From Micromonospora sp. NBC_00389 (GTDB lineage Bacteria; Actinomycetota; Actinomycetes; Mycobacteriales; Micromonosporaceae): a stretch of 64,000 nt of DNA. Each line of letters opens with the position of its first letter. Position 1 is the stretch's first letter. Shown one piece after another: positions 16,669 to 24,903 of the stretch. The position numbers were made by a program, and so were the translations under genes. The stretch is taken from contig NZ_CP107947.1 in NCBI RefSeq assembly GCF_036059255.1, positions 2,108,001 through 2,172,000 of the forward strand, in the 5' to 3' direction. The notes beneath the pieces are model-generated. The model worked only from the letters and a program-made list of their open reading frames with translations. It was not told the DNA's origin and searched no databases.

Positions 16669-17610
16669 TCAGCGCACGGTGCCGCCGGGCCCGTGGTCGA
16701 GCAGCGACAGCTCGGCACGGTCGGGCAGTCCCTCCCAGTCGCCCCGGGTGGCCACCGCGAACGCACCGGTGGTGACCGCCCGGTCCAGCCGGGCCGGGGC
16801 GTCGGCGCCGTCCAGCCAGCCGGAGAGCAGCCCGGCCACGAAGGCGTCGCCGGCGCCGACGGTGTCCACCACCGGCACCGTCCGGGCGGGGCGGTGCACC
16901 GTGCCGAGCGCGCTGTGGCTGGTCGCCCCGCCGGCACCGTGCTTCACGACGACCTCGGTCACCCCGGCCGCGCGCAGCGCCGCGACCGGGTCGGCCGCAT
17001 CGGTCAGCACGGCCAACTCGTCGTCGGAGGCGACCACCAGGTCGATCGAGGGCAGCAGCGGCCGCAGCGCGTCGGCGGCTGCGGCGACCGACCAGAGCCG
17101 GTGCCGGTGGTTGACGTCCAGGCAGACCGTGCTGCCCGCCGCACGGGCGAGGCGTACCGCCGCCACCACGGCCTGGTACGGCTCGGCGCCCAGCGCGCAG
17201 GTGATGCCGGTGACGTGCAGCAGCCGGGGCGGCGGCCCGGGCGGGTCGAAGGCGGGGGTGACGTCGGCCGGTTGCAGCCGGGAGCCGGCCGACCCGGTGC
17301 GGTGGTAGGTGACCCGGTTGATGTCGGCGACCCGGGATTCGAAGAGGATCAGCCCGGTGGCGGCCGCCGGGTCGACCCGGGACCAGGTCAGGTCGACGCC
17401 TTCGGCGCGCAGCGTGCGGCGAACCAGCTCACCGGGCTCGTCGGCTCCGGTGACCCCGACCCAGGCGGCCCGGTGGCCGAGCCGGGCCAGCCCGATCGCC
17501 ACCGTCGACTCGGACCCGGCAACGGAGATTCCGGCGGTGCCGCCCAGCCGCAGCGGGCCGGTGGTGCGGAAGGCCGCCATCGTCTCGCCGAGGGTGAGCA
17601 GGTCGGTCAT
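16669..17610 (-). CDS. PfkB-family 2-keto-3-deoxy-gluconate/galactonate kinase
   Basis: The 313-residue sugar kinase has the PfkB N-terminal glycine pair region (GGTAGISVAGSESTVAIGLARLG, about 23-45) and the C-terminal signature DTVGAGDAFVAGLLSG (about 250-265) with the catalytic aspartate. It would phosphorylate 2-keto-3-deoxygalactonate at O6 in the De Ley-Doudoroff pathway; PfkB KdgK enzymes, not DgoK-type kinases, often serve this in actinomycetes. It overlaps the aldolase gene by four bases. Confidence 0.88.
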   Translation of the reverse strand: MTDLLTLGETMAAFRTTGPLRLGGTAGISVAGSESTVAIGLARLGHRAAWVGVTGADEPGELVRRTLRAEGVDLTWSRVDPAAATGLILFESRVADINRVTYHRTGSAGSRLQPADVTPAFDPPGPPPRLLHVTGITCALGAEPYQAVVAAVRLARAAGSTVCLDVNHRHRLWSVAAAADALRPLLPSIDLVVASDDELAVLTDAADPVAALRAAGVTEVVVKHGAGGATSHSALGTVHRPARTVPVVDTVGAGDAFVAGLLSGWLDGADAPARLDRAVTTGAFAVATRGDWEGLPDRAELSLLDHGPGGTVR

Positions 17611-18227
17611 GGCCGGACCGCCGCGAGGAAGGCGGCGGCGCGCTCGCGCAGCGCCGCTGGGTCGCCGCCCCGGACGGCGTCGCCGAGCAGCGGGGAGCCG
17701 ACGCCGACCGCGACCGCTCCCCGGTCGAGGTAGCGCCGCGCGCCGTCGGCGTCGACCCCACCCACCGGCACGAACGCGGTGCCGGGGAACGGATCGCGCA
17801 GCGCGCCGAGGTAGTCGGGCCCGCCGAGGGAAGCCGGGAAGAGCTTGATGGCGGCGGCCCCGGCGCCGCTGGCCTGCACCACCTCGCTGGGGGTGAGCGC
17901 GCCGGCGAGCACCGGCAGCCCGAGTCGGCCGGCCTCGGCGAGGCTCGGTGCCAGCGCCGGGGTGACCAGGAAGCCCGCGCCGGCGTCAGCCGCCGCCCGG
18001 GTGTCCTCTGCGCTGAGCACGGTGCCCGCGCCCAGGGCGAAGTCGGGCCCGAGGGCGGCCCGGGCCCGCCGGATGGTGCCGAGCGCGTCGGCACCGGTCA
18101 GCGAGACCTCGATCAGGGCGACGCCGCTCTCGGCCAGGGTGAGCACGGCGGTCAGTGCGGCGGCCGGGTCGGGGCCGCGCACGATGGCCAGCAGCCGGTG
18201 GGTACGCAACTCGTCAAGCAGGTTCAT
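17607..18227 (-). CDS. dgoA: KDPG/KDPGal aldolase (class I)
   Basis: A 206-residue Eda/DgoA-type aldolase. The Schiff-base lysine is in AIKLFPASLGGPDYL (about 132), the catalytic glutamate in ALIEVSLTG (about 40), and the phosphate loop in VPVGGVDADG. It cleaves 2-keto-3-deoxy-6-phosphogalactonate (or gluconate) to pyruvate and glyceraldehyde-3-phosphate. The start at 18227 (MNLLDELRTHRLLAIVRG) fits the family; the frame is open 48 bp further upstream. It is coupled to the kinase gene downstream. Confidence 0.88.
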   Translation of the reverse strand: MNLLDELRTHRLLAIVRGPDPAAALTAVLTLAESGVALIEVSLTGADALGTIRRARAALGPDFALGAGTVLSAEDTRAAADAGAGFLVTPALAPSLAEAGRLGLPVLAGALTPSEVVQASGAGAAAIKLFPASLGGPDYLGALRDPFPGTAFVPVGGVDADGARRYLDRGAVAVGVGSPLLGDAVRGGDPAALRERAAAFLAAVRP

Positions 18228-18238
18228 CGAGATTGTCC

Positions 18239-19078
18239 TCAGTGGAAGCGGTGGGCGGAGATGGTGAGCCGCCACGCGACCTCACCGGCGGGCGGGACGA
18301 CCGCCGCGTCGGCCGGGCCGGCGTCGGTCAGGTCGAAGGCGGCGCCCAGCATCGGTTCGACTCCGATGCTGCGGTAGGGGGCGGCGGTTGGCCAACCGTT
18401 CAGGTTGCGCCAGAGCGCGGTGCTGCGGGGCTGGTCGGAGCACTCCAGCTCCAGGGTCAGCCGGTCGGCGCCGTCGGTCACCTGGACCCGGGGGCAGTCG
18501 AGCAGCACCGCGCCGAGCGCGGTGCCGTCGTCCGGGCCGAGGGTGTCCAGCGTCATCCCGGCCGGCGTCGGCCACGGCCCGGTCAGCCAGGGGCTGCCGG
18601 CGGGCCAGTCGCCCGGGGGAAGCAGCGCGGCGGCCTCCGGGTGCAGTCGGGTCAGGGTGCCGGCGGGCGCGTCGAGGCGGGCCTCGGGGGAGAGGTCGAG
18701 CAGGGCGTGCGCCGCCCAGACGAACCGGTGGCCGGGGTCGGCGGCCAGTCGGTAGTCGGCCACCACCACGCCGTCCCGGTCGATGATCCGGCGGGTCAGG
18801 GTGAACGCCGGGCGTTCGATGACCAGGGTGTCGGGACCGGAGGCATGCCACGGCCGGGACCACACCTGGCCGTGGTCGGGCCGGCCGCGCACGGTGGGCA
18901 GGCACTCTTCCAGCCCGCCGGCGTCGATGAACGCGTCGTCGGGGCGTACCTCGTGCCGGCCGGGCTCCGGGCCGCGCCAGAGCCACTCCCGGCCGCCGCC
19001 GCGCAGGCTGGTCCATCGGCCGCCGCGCTCCGCGTCGTACGCCACCCGCAGCGGCACCGACGTCGCTCCGGTCACCAC
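18239..19078 (-). CDS. Aldose 1-epimerase-like protein
   Basis: A 279-residue galactose mutarotase-fold protein. Evidence is modest: GGRWTSLRGGGREWLW near the N-terminus, GLEECLPTV (about 55), WSRPWHASG, and a C-terminal SIGVEPMLGAAFDL that resembles the E-P-M element of the superfamily. It overlaps the galactonate dehydratase gene by seven bases and precedes the aldolase by 11 bp. It may interconvert galactose anomers for the dehydrogenase, or be a non-catalytic sugar-binding relative. Confidence 0.72.
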   Translation of the reverse strand: MVTGATSVPLRVAYDAERGGRWTSLRGGGREWLWRGPEPGRHEVRPDDAFIDAGGLEECLPTVRGRPDHGQVWSRPWHASGPDTLVIERPAFTLTRRIIDRDGVVVADYRLAADPGHRFVWAAHALLDLSPEARLDAPAGTLTRLHPEAAALLPPGDWPAGSPWLTGPWPTPAGMTLDTLGPDDGTALGAVLLDCPRVQVTDGADRLTLELECSDQPRSTALWRNLNGWPTAAPYRSIGVEPMLGAAFDLTDAGPADAAVVPPAGEVAWRLTISAHRFH

Positions 19079-20217
19079 TCGGCGAACGACCCGTCGCGGT
19101 GCTGCCAGACCGGGTTGCGCCAGGCATGCGGGGTACGGGCGGCCTGACGAACCGCTGCCTCGTCCACGGTGATGCCCAGCCCGGGCCGGTCGAGCCGGGC
19201 GATGTGCCCGTCCACGAACCGGAAGGGCTCCGGGTCGACGACGTAGTCCAACAGCTCGGAGCCGGCGTGGTAGTGGATGCCGATGCTCTGCTCCTGGATC
19301 AGGAAGTTCGGTGTCGCGAAGGCTACCTGGAGGCTGGCCGCCAGGGAGATCGGGCCGAGCGGGCAGTGCGGGGCGAGCAGCGCCCCGTACGTCTCGGCCA
19401 GCGCGGCGATCCGGCGGACCTCGGAGATCCCACCGGCGTGCGACAGGTCCGGCTGGACCACGGCGACCCCGGCCTGCAACGGGCCGAGGAACTCGGAGCG
19501 GCCGTAGAGCCGTTCGCCGGTGGCCACCGGGATCGGCGTGCCGGCGACGATGTCGCGCAGGTGGTGGGCCTGGTCGGGCAGGACCGGCTCCTCCACGAAG
19601 AAGGGGCGCAGGGGTGCCAGCTCGGGCAGGATCCGGCGTACCGCGGCCAGCCCGGCGCGGCCGTGGAAGTCCAGCGCGATGTCCCGGTCGGCGCCGAGCA
19701 CCTCCCGGGCGGCGGCGACCCGGCCGATCACCGCGTCCACCTCGGCGGAGGTGGGGATGGCGGAGAGCCGCCCGCAGGCGTTCATCTTGACCCCGGTGAA
19801 ACCGGCGGCGACCTGCGCGGCGGCGGCGTCGGCGACCTCGTCGGGGTCGTCCCCGCCGATCCAGGAGTAGACCCGCACCCGGTCCCGGACGGCACCGCCG
19901 AGCAGGGCGTGCACCGGTGCCCCGTACGCCTGCCCGGCGATGTCCCAGAGTGCCTGGTCGAGGCCGGCGACGGCGCTGGAGAGGATCGGGCCGCCACGGT
20001 AGAAGCCGCCCTTGGTGAGGACCTGCCAGTGCTGCTCGATCCGCAGCGGATCCTCGCCGATCAGATATTCGGAGAGCACCTCGACCGCGCTGCGCACCAC
20101 CTCGGCGCGCCCCTCGACCACCGGTTCACCCCACCCGACCAGCCCGTCGTCGGTCTCCACCCGGCAGAACAACCACCGTGGCGCGACCAGGAAGGTCTCG
20201 ATCCGCTCGATCTTCAC
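19072..20217 (-). CDS. dgoD: D-galactonate dehydratase
   Basis: This 381-residue enolase-superfamily enzyme matches DgoD in length and order: MKIERIETFLVAPRWLF, GWGEPVVEGRAEVV, FYRGGPILSSAVAGLDQALWDI, then metal ligands in ALDFHGR (about 186), FVEEPVLP (about 212) and ATGERLYGRSEF (about 238), and the catalytic histidine region LLAPHCPLGPISLAA (about 288). It dehydrates galactonate to 2-keto-3-deoxygalactonate. Its ATG overlaps the regulator stop by four bases. Confidence 0.92.
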   Translation of the reverse strand: MKIERIETFLVAPRWLFCRVETDDGLVGWGEPVVEGRAEVVRSAVEVLSEYLIGEDPLRIEQHWQVLTKGGFYRGGPILSSAVAGLDQALWDIAGQAYGAPVHALLGGAVRDRVRVYSWIGGDDPDEVADAAAAQVAAGFTGVKMNACGRLSAIPTSAEVDAVIGRVAAAREVLGADRDIALDFHGRAGLAAVRRILPELAPLRPFFVEEPVLPDQAHHLRDIVAGTPIPVATGERLYGRSEFLGPLQAGVAVVQPDLSHAGGISEVRRIAALAETYGALLAPHCPLGPISLAASLQVAFATPNFLIQEQSIGIHYHAGSELLDYVVDPEPFRFVDGHIARLDRPGLGITVDEAAVRQAARTPHAWRNPVWQHRDGSFAEW

Positions 20218-20924
20218 CGACTGCCCCTCTGTTTCCTTGCCTTTTCCACGTCCCGGACGGCCTTGTCCAGCAACTCACGCATGGCGGTCTCGGCCGCCGT
20301 CTCGTCCCGTGCGCGCAGCGCGTCGACCACCGCGCGGTGGCTGGGCACCGGGTCGTCGTGCGGGGCGCCGCCGTGCACCAGCCGGTCCCGCTCGGCGAGC
20401 CCGGTCTCCATCACCACCTCCATCCGCTCCAGCAGCTCGTTGTGGGTGGCGGCGAGCAGCGCGCGGTGGAAGGACAGGTCGGCGGCGACGGCGGCGGCGG
20501 GGTCACCGTTGGCCTCGGCCATCTCGTCCAGCGCCCGGTCGAGAGCGGCCACGTCGTCCTCGGTGGCCCGACTGGCGGCCAGCCGGGCGGCGGCCGGTTC
20601 GATGATGGCGCGTACCTCGTGCAGCTTTTCGAGCAGGTGCTCGTCGGCGCCTTCGGCGAACTGCCAGCGGATCACGTCGCCGTCGAGCAGGTTCCAGTCC
20701 GCTCGCGGCCGGACGAACGTGCCGCGCTTCTGCCGGGCGTCGACGATGCCCTTGGCCGAGAGCACCTTCAGCGCCTCGCGCAGTGCCGTCAGGCTGACGT
20801 CGAACTCCTCCTGCAACGCGACGATGTTCAGGGTCGCCCCGGCGGCGATCTCACCGGTGAGGATGCGACGGGCGATGGCTTCGACGGTCTGCCCGTGGAC
20901 GCCGCGGCGTGCGTACTGTGCCAA
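20214..20924 (-). CDS. FadR-subfamily GntR regulator of galactonate use
   Basis: The 236-residue regulator has an N-terminal winged helix (about 9-75; GQTVEAIARRILTGEIAAGATL, VSLTALREALKVLSAKGIV) and a C-terminal FCD all-helical ligand domain (about 85-225) with metal-binding histidines in FHRALLAATHN and PVPSHRAVVDAL. This is the DgoR type, which binds galactonate or an intermediate. It sits second in the operon it probably controls and likely also represses the divergent alpha-galactoside transport genes. Confidence 0.88.
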   Translation of the reverse strand: MAQYARRGVHGQTVEAIARRILTGEIAAGATLNIVALQEEFDVSLTALREALKVLSAKGIVDARQKRGTFVRPRADWNLLDGDVIRWQFAEGADEHLLEKLHEVRAIIEPAAARLAASRATEDDVAALDRALDEMAEANGDPAAAVAADLSFHRALLAATHNELLERMEVVMETGLAERDRLVHGGAPHDDPVPSHRAVVDALRARDETAAETAMRELLDKAVRDVEKARKQRGSR

Positions 20925-20961
20925 TGCTCTCCTGGCCTTCTTGTTGGTCGGTGTCGATCTC

Positions 20962-21720
20962 TCAGGCCGAGGCTTTCACTGCGGTCCAGCCACCGTCCAC
21001 CACCAGGCTCGCGCCGGTGACGTAGGCGGCGTCCGGTGAGGCGAGGAAGGCAACTGTCGCGGCCACCTCGTCCGGCGTGCCGAAGCGCTTCGCCACAGTC
21101 TCCGTGACGCTGCGCTGGCGGTCCTCTTCGGACACGTCGGCCCAGGCGCCGGTGAGGATCGGCCCGGGCAGCACGGTGTTGACCCGCACCTGTGGGCCGT
21201 ACTCCACGGCGAGCTGGCGACCGAGCGCGACCAGGCCGCCCTTGGCCGCGGCGTACGCGGGCCGGCCGGGCAGCCCGACGAGAGCGTGCACCGAGGAGAC
21301 CAGCACCACCGCGCCCGCACGCGACCGCAGGTCGTCGAGGCAGGCCCGGACGCCGAGGAAGGAGCCGGTGAGGCTGACCCCGATCTGGTGGTCCCAGGAC
21401 TGCCTGCTGGTCTCGTGCGCCGGCGCGACCTGCACCGCGTACGCGTTGCTGACCAGAATGTCCACCGGCCCGAGACCGCCCCGTACCGCCGCCACGGCGG
21501 CCGTCCAGTCGGCCTCCTCGCTGACGTCGCCCACTACGGACAGTGCTCGCCCGCCCTGGGCGGTCAGCTCCTCGGCCAGCGGGGCCGGATCGCGCACGTC
21601 GAGCAGCGCGACCGCCGCTCCCTCGGCGGCGAGCCGCCGTGCGGTGGCCGCACCGATGCCCCCCGTCGCGCCGGTGACCAGCGCGTTCCTGCCTTCAAGC
21701 CGGCGCATAGGCTGATCCAC
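20962..21720 (-). CDS. SDR dehydrogenase, probable galactose 1-dehydrogenase
   Basis: A classical 252-residue short-chain dehydrogenase: NAD(P)-binding TGATGGIGAAT (about 17-27), LVSNAYAVQV in place of the usual NNAG, catalytic Ser in VVLVSSVHALVG and Y-x3-K in PAYAAAKGGLVALG. The C-terminal VTGASLVVDGGW is typical. As first gene of an operon with galactonate lactonase and dehydratase, oxidation of galactose to galactonolactone is the natural role (inference; L-fucose or arabinose are alternatives). The start is GTG 21720 after GCGAGG. Confidence 0.83.
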   Translation of the reverse strand: MDQPMRRLEGRNALVTGATGGIGAATARRLAAEGAAVALLDVRDPAPLAEELTAQGGRALSVVGDVSEEADWTAAVAAVRGGLGPVDILVSNAYAVQVAPAHETSRQSWDHQIGVSLTGSFLGVRACLDDLRSRAGAVVLVSSVHALVGLPGRPAYAAAKGGLVALGRQLAVEYGPQVRVNTVLPGPILTGAWADVSEEDRQRSVTETVAKRFGTPDEVAATVAFLASPDAAYVTGASLVVDGGWTAVKASA

Positions 21721-21867
21721 CTGACCTCGCCTCGGATCTCATCTAATCATTAATTACGAAGATATCTTGACAGCCGGCGAGTGCCGATGCAACCTTCTGG
21801 TCACACACATTCACATGGACGACACATCGCGCCGTGACGCTACGTGTCGTAGAGGAAGGACACCCTC
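21721..21867. promoter_or_regulatory. Divergent control region, galactonate and alpha-galactoside operons
   Basis: An unusually AT-rich patch (21741-21770) lies between the divergent operons. It contains TAATCATTAATTA and the 10-bp palindrome AAGATATCTT (21759-21768), and a consensus -35 TTGACA at 21767-21772 facing the transport genes; no clear -10 was identified. FadR-type regulators bind short AT-rich palindromes, so this is the best candidate operator for the GntR protein. AGAGGAAGG precedes the binding-protein start. Confidence 0.5.
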
Positions 21868-23163
21868 GTGAGCGACTTCGACCCCGGTCGCCGGCGATTC
21901 CTTGGTCACCTCGGGCTCGCCGGCCTGGGCGCACTCGGCGCCAGCTCGTTCCTCAGCGCGTGCGCCAGCTCGGCCAGCGGGCCGACGACGGGCAACGGAT
22001 CCGGCGCGGTCACCATTCAGTCCAATCTCTCCTCGCCGCAGGCCAAGGCGGCGATGGAGAAGCTGATCGCGAACTTCAACGCGCAGGGCAAGGGCACGGC
22101 GAGCCTCAACACGATCGCCTCGGAGACCTTCCGGACCCAGCTGCCCACCTACCTGACCTCGGCCAACCCGCCGGACCTCTACACCTGGTACGCGGGCTCG
22201 GTCGCCAACGACTACGCCAGCCGCAACCTGCTGCTGGACGTCTCCGACGTCTGGAAGTCGCTGGGCGACTACCCCCAGTCGCTGCGCACCCTCTCCACCG
22301 ACGCCAGCGGCAAGCAGGTCTTCGTGCCGATGAACAACTACTGGTGGGGCTTCTTCTACCGCAAGTCCAACTTCGCCAAGTGGGGCGTGCAGGAGCCGAA
22401 GACCTGGACCGAGTTCCTGGCGCTGTGCGAGACGCTGAAGAGCAAGGGCATCCCGCCGATCGGCATCGGTCTCGGCGACACCCCGTGGGTGGCCTCGGCC
22501 TGGTTCGACTACCTCAACATCCGGATCAACGGCGCCCCGTTCCACCGCGAGTTGCTCGCCGGCAAGCAGCGCTTCGACGACCCCAAGGTCAAGGCGGTCT
22601 TCACCCGCTGGCGCGAGGCCCTGCCCTACTTCGACCCCAAGGGCAAGGCGTACCCGTTCCAGGAGGCGACGACCGCTCTGCTGGCCGGCAAGACCGGCAT
22701 GTTCCTGATCGGCACCTTCTTCGCCGACGCGGCGCCGAAGGACGCCCTCGGCGACCTGGACTTCTTCCGGTTCCCGATCATCGACCCGGCGGTGCCGGTG
22801 GCCGAGGAGGCCCCGACCGACGGCTTCTTCGCCAGCGCGAAGACCGCCAACCCGACCGGCACCAAGGCCCTGCTCGGCTACCTGTCCTCGGTCGAGGCGC
22901 AGGAGGCGTACGTCAAGGCCAGCTCGGGCATCGTGCTGCCGGCCAACCCCAGGGCCAAGGCGGCCGACTCGCCGTTGGTGGCCAAGGGCAAGGCGATGCT
23001 CGACGACGCCAAGGAACTGACCCAGTTCTTCAACCGCGACTCCAGCGACGCGCTCCAGCCGACCGCGGACACCGCGCTGACCAAGTTCATGGACAAGCCG
23101 GACCAGATCGACGCGATCCTGCGGGAGTGGCAGACCAGCGCCGAGAAGGTCTTCAAGGGCTGA
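21868..23163 (+). CDS. Sugar ABC transporter substrate-binding lipoprotein (Tat-exported)
   Basis: A 431-residue family 1 binding protein. The N-terminus combines a twin-arginine motif RRRFLGH (8-14) with a lipobox LSAC (lipidated Cys32), so it is exported folded and anchored outside the membrane. The mature part is typical of oligosaccharide binders, with many aromatic residues (NYWWGFFYRKSNFAKWG about 153-169; TPWVASAWFDYLNIR about 207-221). It starts a plus-strand operon with two permeases and two alpha-galactosidases, so melibiose- or raffinose-type sugars are likely ligands. Confidence 0.92.
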   Translation: MSDFDPGRRRFLGHLGLAGLGALGASSFLSACASSASGPTTGNGSGAVTIQSNLSSPQAKAAMEKLIANFNAQGKGTASLNTIASETFRTQLPTYLTSANPPDLYTWYAGSVANDYASRNLLLDVSDVWKSLGDYPQSLRTLSTDASGKQVFVPMNNYWWGFFYRKSNFAKWGVQEPKTWTEFLALCETLKSKGIPPIGIGLGDTPWVASAWFDYLNIRINGAPFHRELLAGKQRFDDPKVKAVFTRWREALPYFDPKGKAYPFQEATTALLAGKTGMFLIGTFFADAAPKDALGDLDFFRFPIIDPAVPVAEEAPTDGFFASAKTANPTGTKALLGYLSSVEAQEAYVKASSGIVLPANPRAKAADSPLVAKGKAMLDDAKELTQFFNRDSSDALQPTADTALTKFMDKPDQIDAILREWQTSAEKVFKG

Positions 23164-23164
23164 C

Positions 23165-24082
23165 GTGACAGCAACGATCTCCACGACTCCGGTCACCCCC
23201 ACCCGGCGGCGGCGACGGTCGGCCCGACTGTCGCCGCTGCTGGTGGCGTTCGTCCTGGTGCCGTTCGCGGTCGAGAGCGTCTGGGTCTTCTGGCCAGCGT
23301 TGCAGGGCTTCTGGTTCTCCCTCACCCGCTGGGACGGCATGTCGCCGCCCACGTTCGTCGGCGTCGACAACTACGTCGAGTTGGCCGGCGACGCCACCTT
23401 CCGGGGCGCGCTGCTCAACACGGTGATCTGGCTGGTCCTCTTCGGTGGCCTCTCCGTGCTCGGCGGCTTCGGCATGGCGCTGGTCCTGCAACGGGAACGG
23501 CGCGGAGTCGGCTTCTACCGGGCCGCCCTGTTCACCCCGGTCGTCTTCTCCCTGGTGGTAACCGCGCTGGTCTGGCGGGTCTTCTACCAGCCCGACGGTG
23601 TCGCCGACACGCTGCTGCGGGCCGTGGGCCTGGAACAGCTGATCCGGCCGTGGCTCGCCGATCCGCAGACCGCGCTGTACGCGGTGATCCTGCCCGCCCT
23701 GTGGCGGCAGATCGGCTACGTCATGGTGCTGTACCTGGCCGGGCTGAAGGCGATCGACCCGGCGCTGCACGAGGCCGCCCGGATGGACGGCGCCAGCTCC
23801 TGGCAGCGGCTGCGACACGTCACCATTCCCCAGCTCCGTGGGGTCAACGCCGTGGTGCTCTCGGTCATCGTGATCGACTCGCTGCGCTCGTTCGACATCG
23901 TCTGGTCACTCACCAAGGGCGGGCCGTACCACTCGTCGGAGCTGCTCAGCACCTACATGTACTCGACCGCGTTCCAGAGCCTGCGGCTCGGCTACGCCTC
24001 CGCGATCGCCGTGGTGATCTTCGTGCTGGCGCTGGCGGTCATCCTCGGCTACCTGGTCCGCGCGTTCCGGGAGGAAGCGTGA
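23165..24082 (+). CDS. Sugar ABC transporter permease (MalF type)
   Basis: A 305-residue inner-membrane permease with about six helices. The EAA loop that contacts the ATPase reads LHEAARMDGASSWQRLRHVTIPQL (about 200-223). The start GTG 23165 is one base after the binding-protein stop codon, and the stop overlaps the next permease start. Confidence 0.92.
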   Translation: MTATISTTPVTPTRRRRRSARLSPLLVAFVLVPFAVESVWVFWPALQGFWFSLTRWDGMSPPTFVGVDNYVELAGDATFRGALLNTVIWLVLFGGLSVLGGFGMALVLQRERRGVGFYRAALFTPVVFSLVVTALVWRVFYQPDGVADTLLRAVGLEQLIRPWLADPQTALYAVILPALWRQIGYVMVLYLAGLKAIDPALHEAARMDGASSWQRLRHVTIPQLRGVNAVVLSVIVIDSLRSFDIVWSLTKGGPYHSSELLSTYMYSTAFQSLRLGYASAIAVVIFVLALAVILGYLVRAFREEA

Positions 24083-24903
24083 TGAACAAGCTCCGCACCG
24101 GGGCCTTCCACACCGGAATGATCCTGCTCTCGCTGCTGTGGCTGGGGCCGGTGATCTGGGTCGTGGTGATGTCGACCCGATCGTTCGACGACATCGCCGC
24201 GCACGGGGTCGGCAGCCTGCCGCGCTCGTTCACCCTGGACACCTATCGGCAGGCGTGGACCGACGGCGGTGAGCTGCGGGCTCTGATCAACAGCATGCTG
24301 GTCACGGTCCCGTCGGTGGCGCTGAGCCTGGCCCTGGCCGCGATGGCCGCGTTCGCCCTCAGCCGCTTCCGGATCCCCGGCCGGCGGACCATCCTGCTGC
24401 TGATGCTCGCCGGCAACCTGCTGCCACCACAGATCCTGCTCATCCCGGTGGCCAAGTTCAGCGAGCTGACCGGCCTGTACGACACGCTCTGGGCGTTGAT
24501 CGCGGTGCAGGTCGGCTTCGGCCTCGGCTTCTACACCTTCGTCCTGCACGGCTTCATGCGTGAGCTGCCGGGCGAGATCCAGGAGGCAGCCACGATCGAC
24601 GGCGCCGGGCCGGCGCAGATCTTCACCAAGGTGATGCTGCCGCTGACCCGGCCCGCGCTCGCCGCCCTCGGAGCCCTCTCCTTCACCTGGATCTTCAACG
24701 ACCTGCTCTGGGCGATCACCGTGCTGCGTACCGACGACAACATGCCGGTCACCCCCGCGCTGCTCGGCCTCCAGGGGCAGTTCGTGTCCTCCTGGAACGT
24801 CATCGCCGCCGGCACGGTCATCGCGGCCGTGCCTACGGTCGCGGTCTTCCTGCGCTTCCAGCGGCACTTCGTCTCCGGTCTGGCGCTCGGGGCGGTCAAG
24901 TGA
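24082..24903 (+). CDS. Sugar ABC transporter permease (MalG type)
   Basis: A 273-residue permease with six predicted helices and an EAA loop IQEAATIDGAGPAQIFTKVMLPL (about 171-193). ATG 24082 overlaps the preceding TGA and has GAGGAAG upstream; a GTG one codon earlier is also possible. No ATP-binding gene is present in the operon, so the transporter presumably borrows a shared MsiK-type ATPase encoded elsewhere, as is common in actinomycetes. Confidence 0.92.
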   Translation: MNKLRTGAFHTGMILLSLLWLGPVIWVVVMSTRSFDDIAAHGVGSLPRSFTLDTYRQAWTDGGELRALINSMLVTVPSVALSLALAAMAAFALSRFRIPGRRTILLLMLAGNLLPPQILLIPVAKFSELTGLYDTLWALIAVQVGFGLGFYTFVLHGFMRELPGEIQEAATIDGAGPAQIFTKVMLPLTRPALAALGALSFTWIFNDLLWAITVLRTDDNMPVTPALLGLQGQFVSSWNVIAAGTVIAAVPTVAVFLRFQRHFVSGLALGAVK

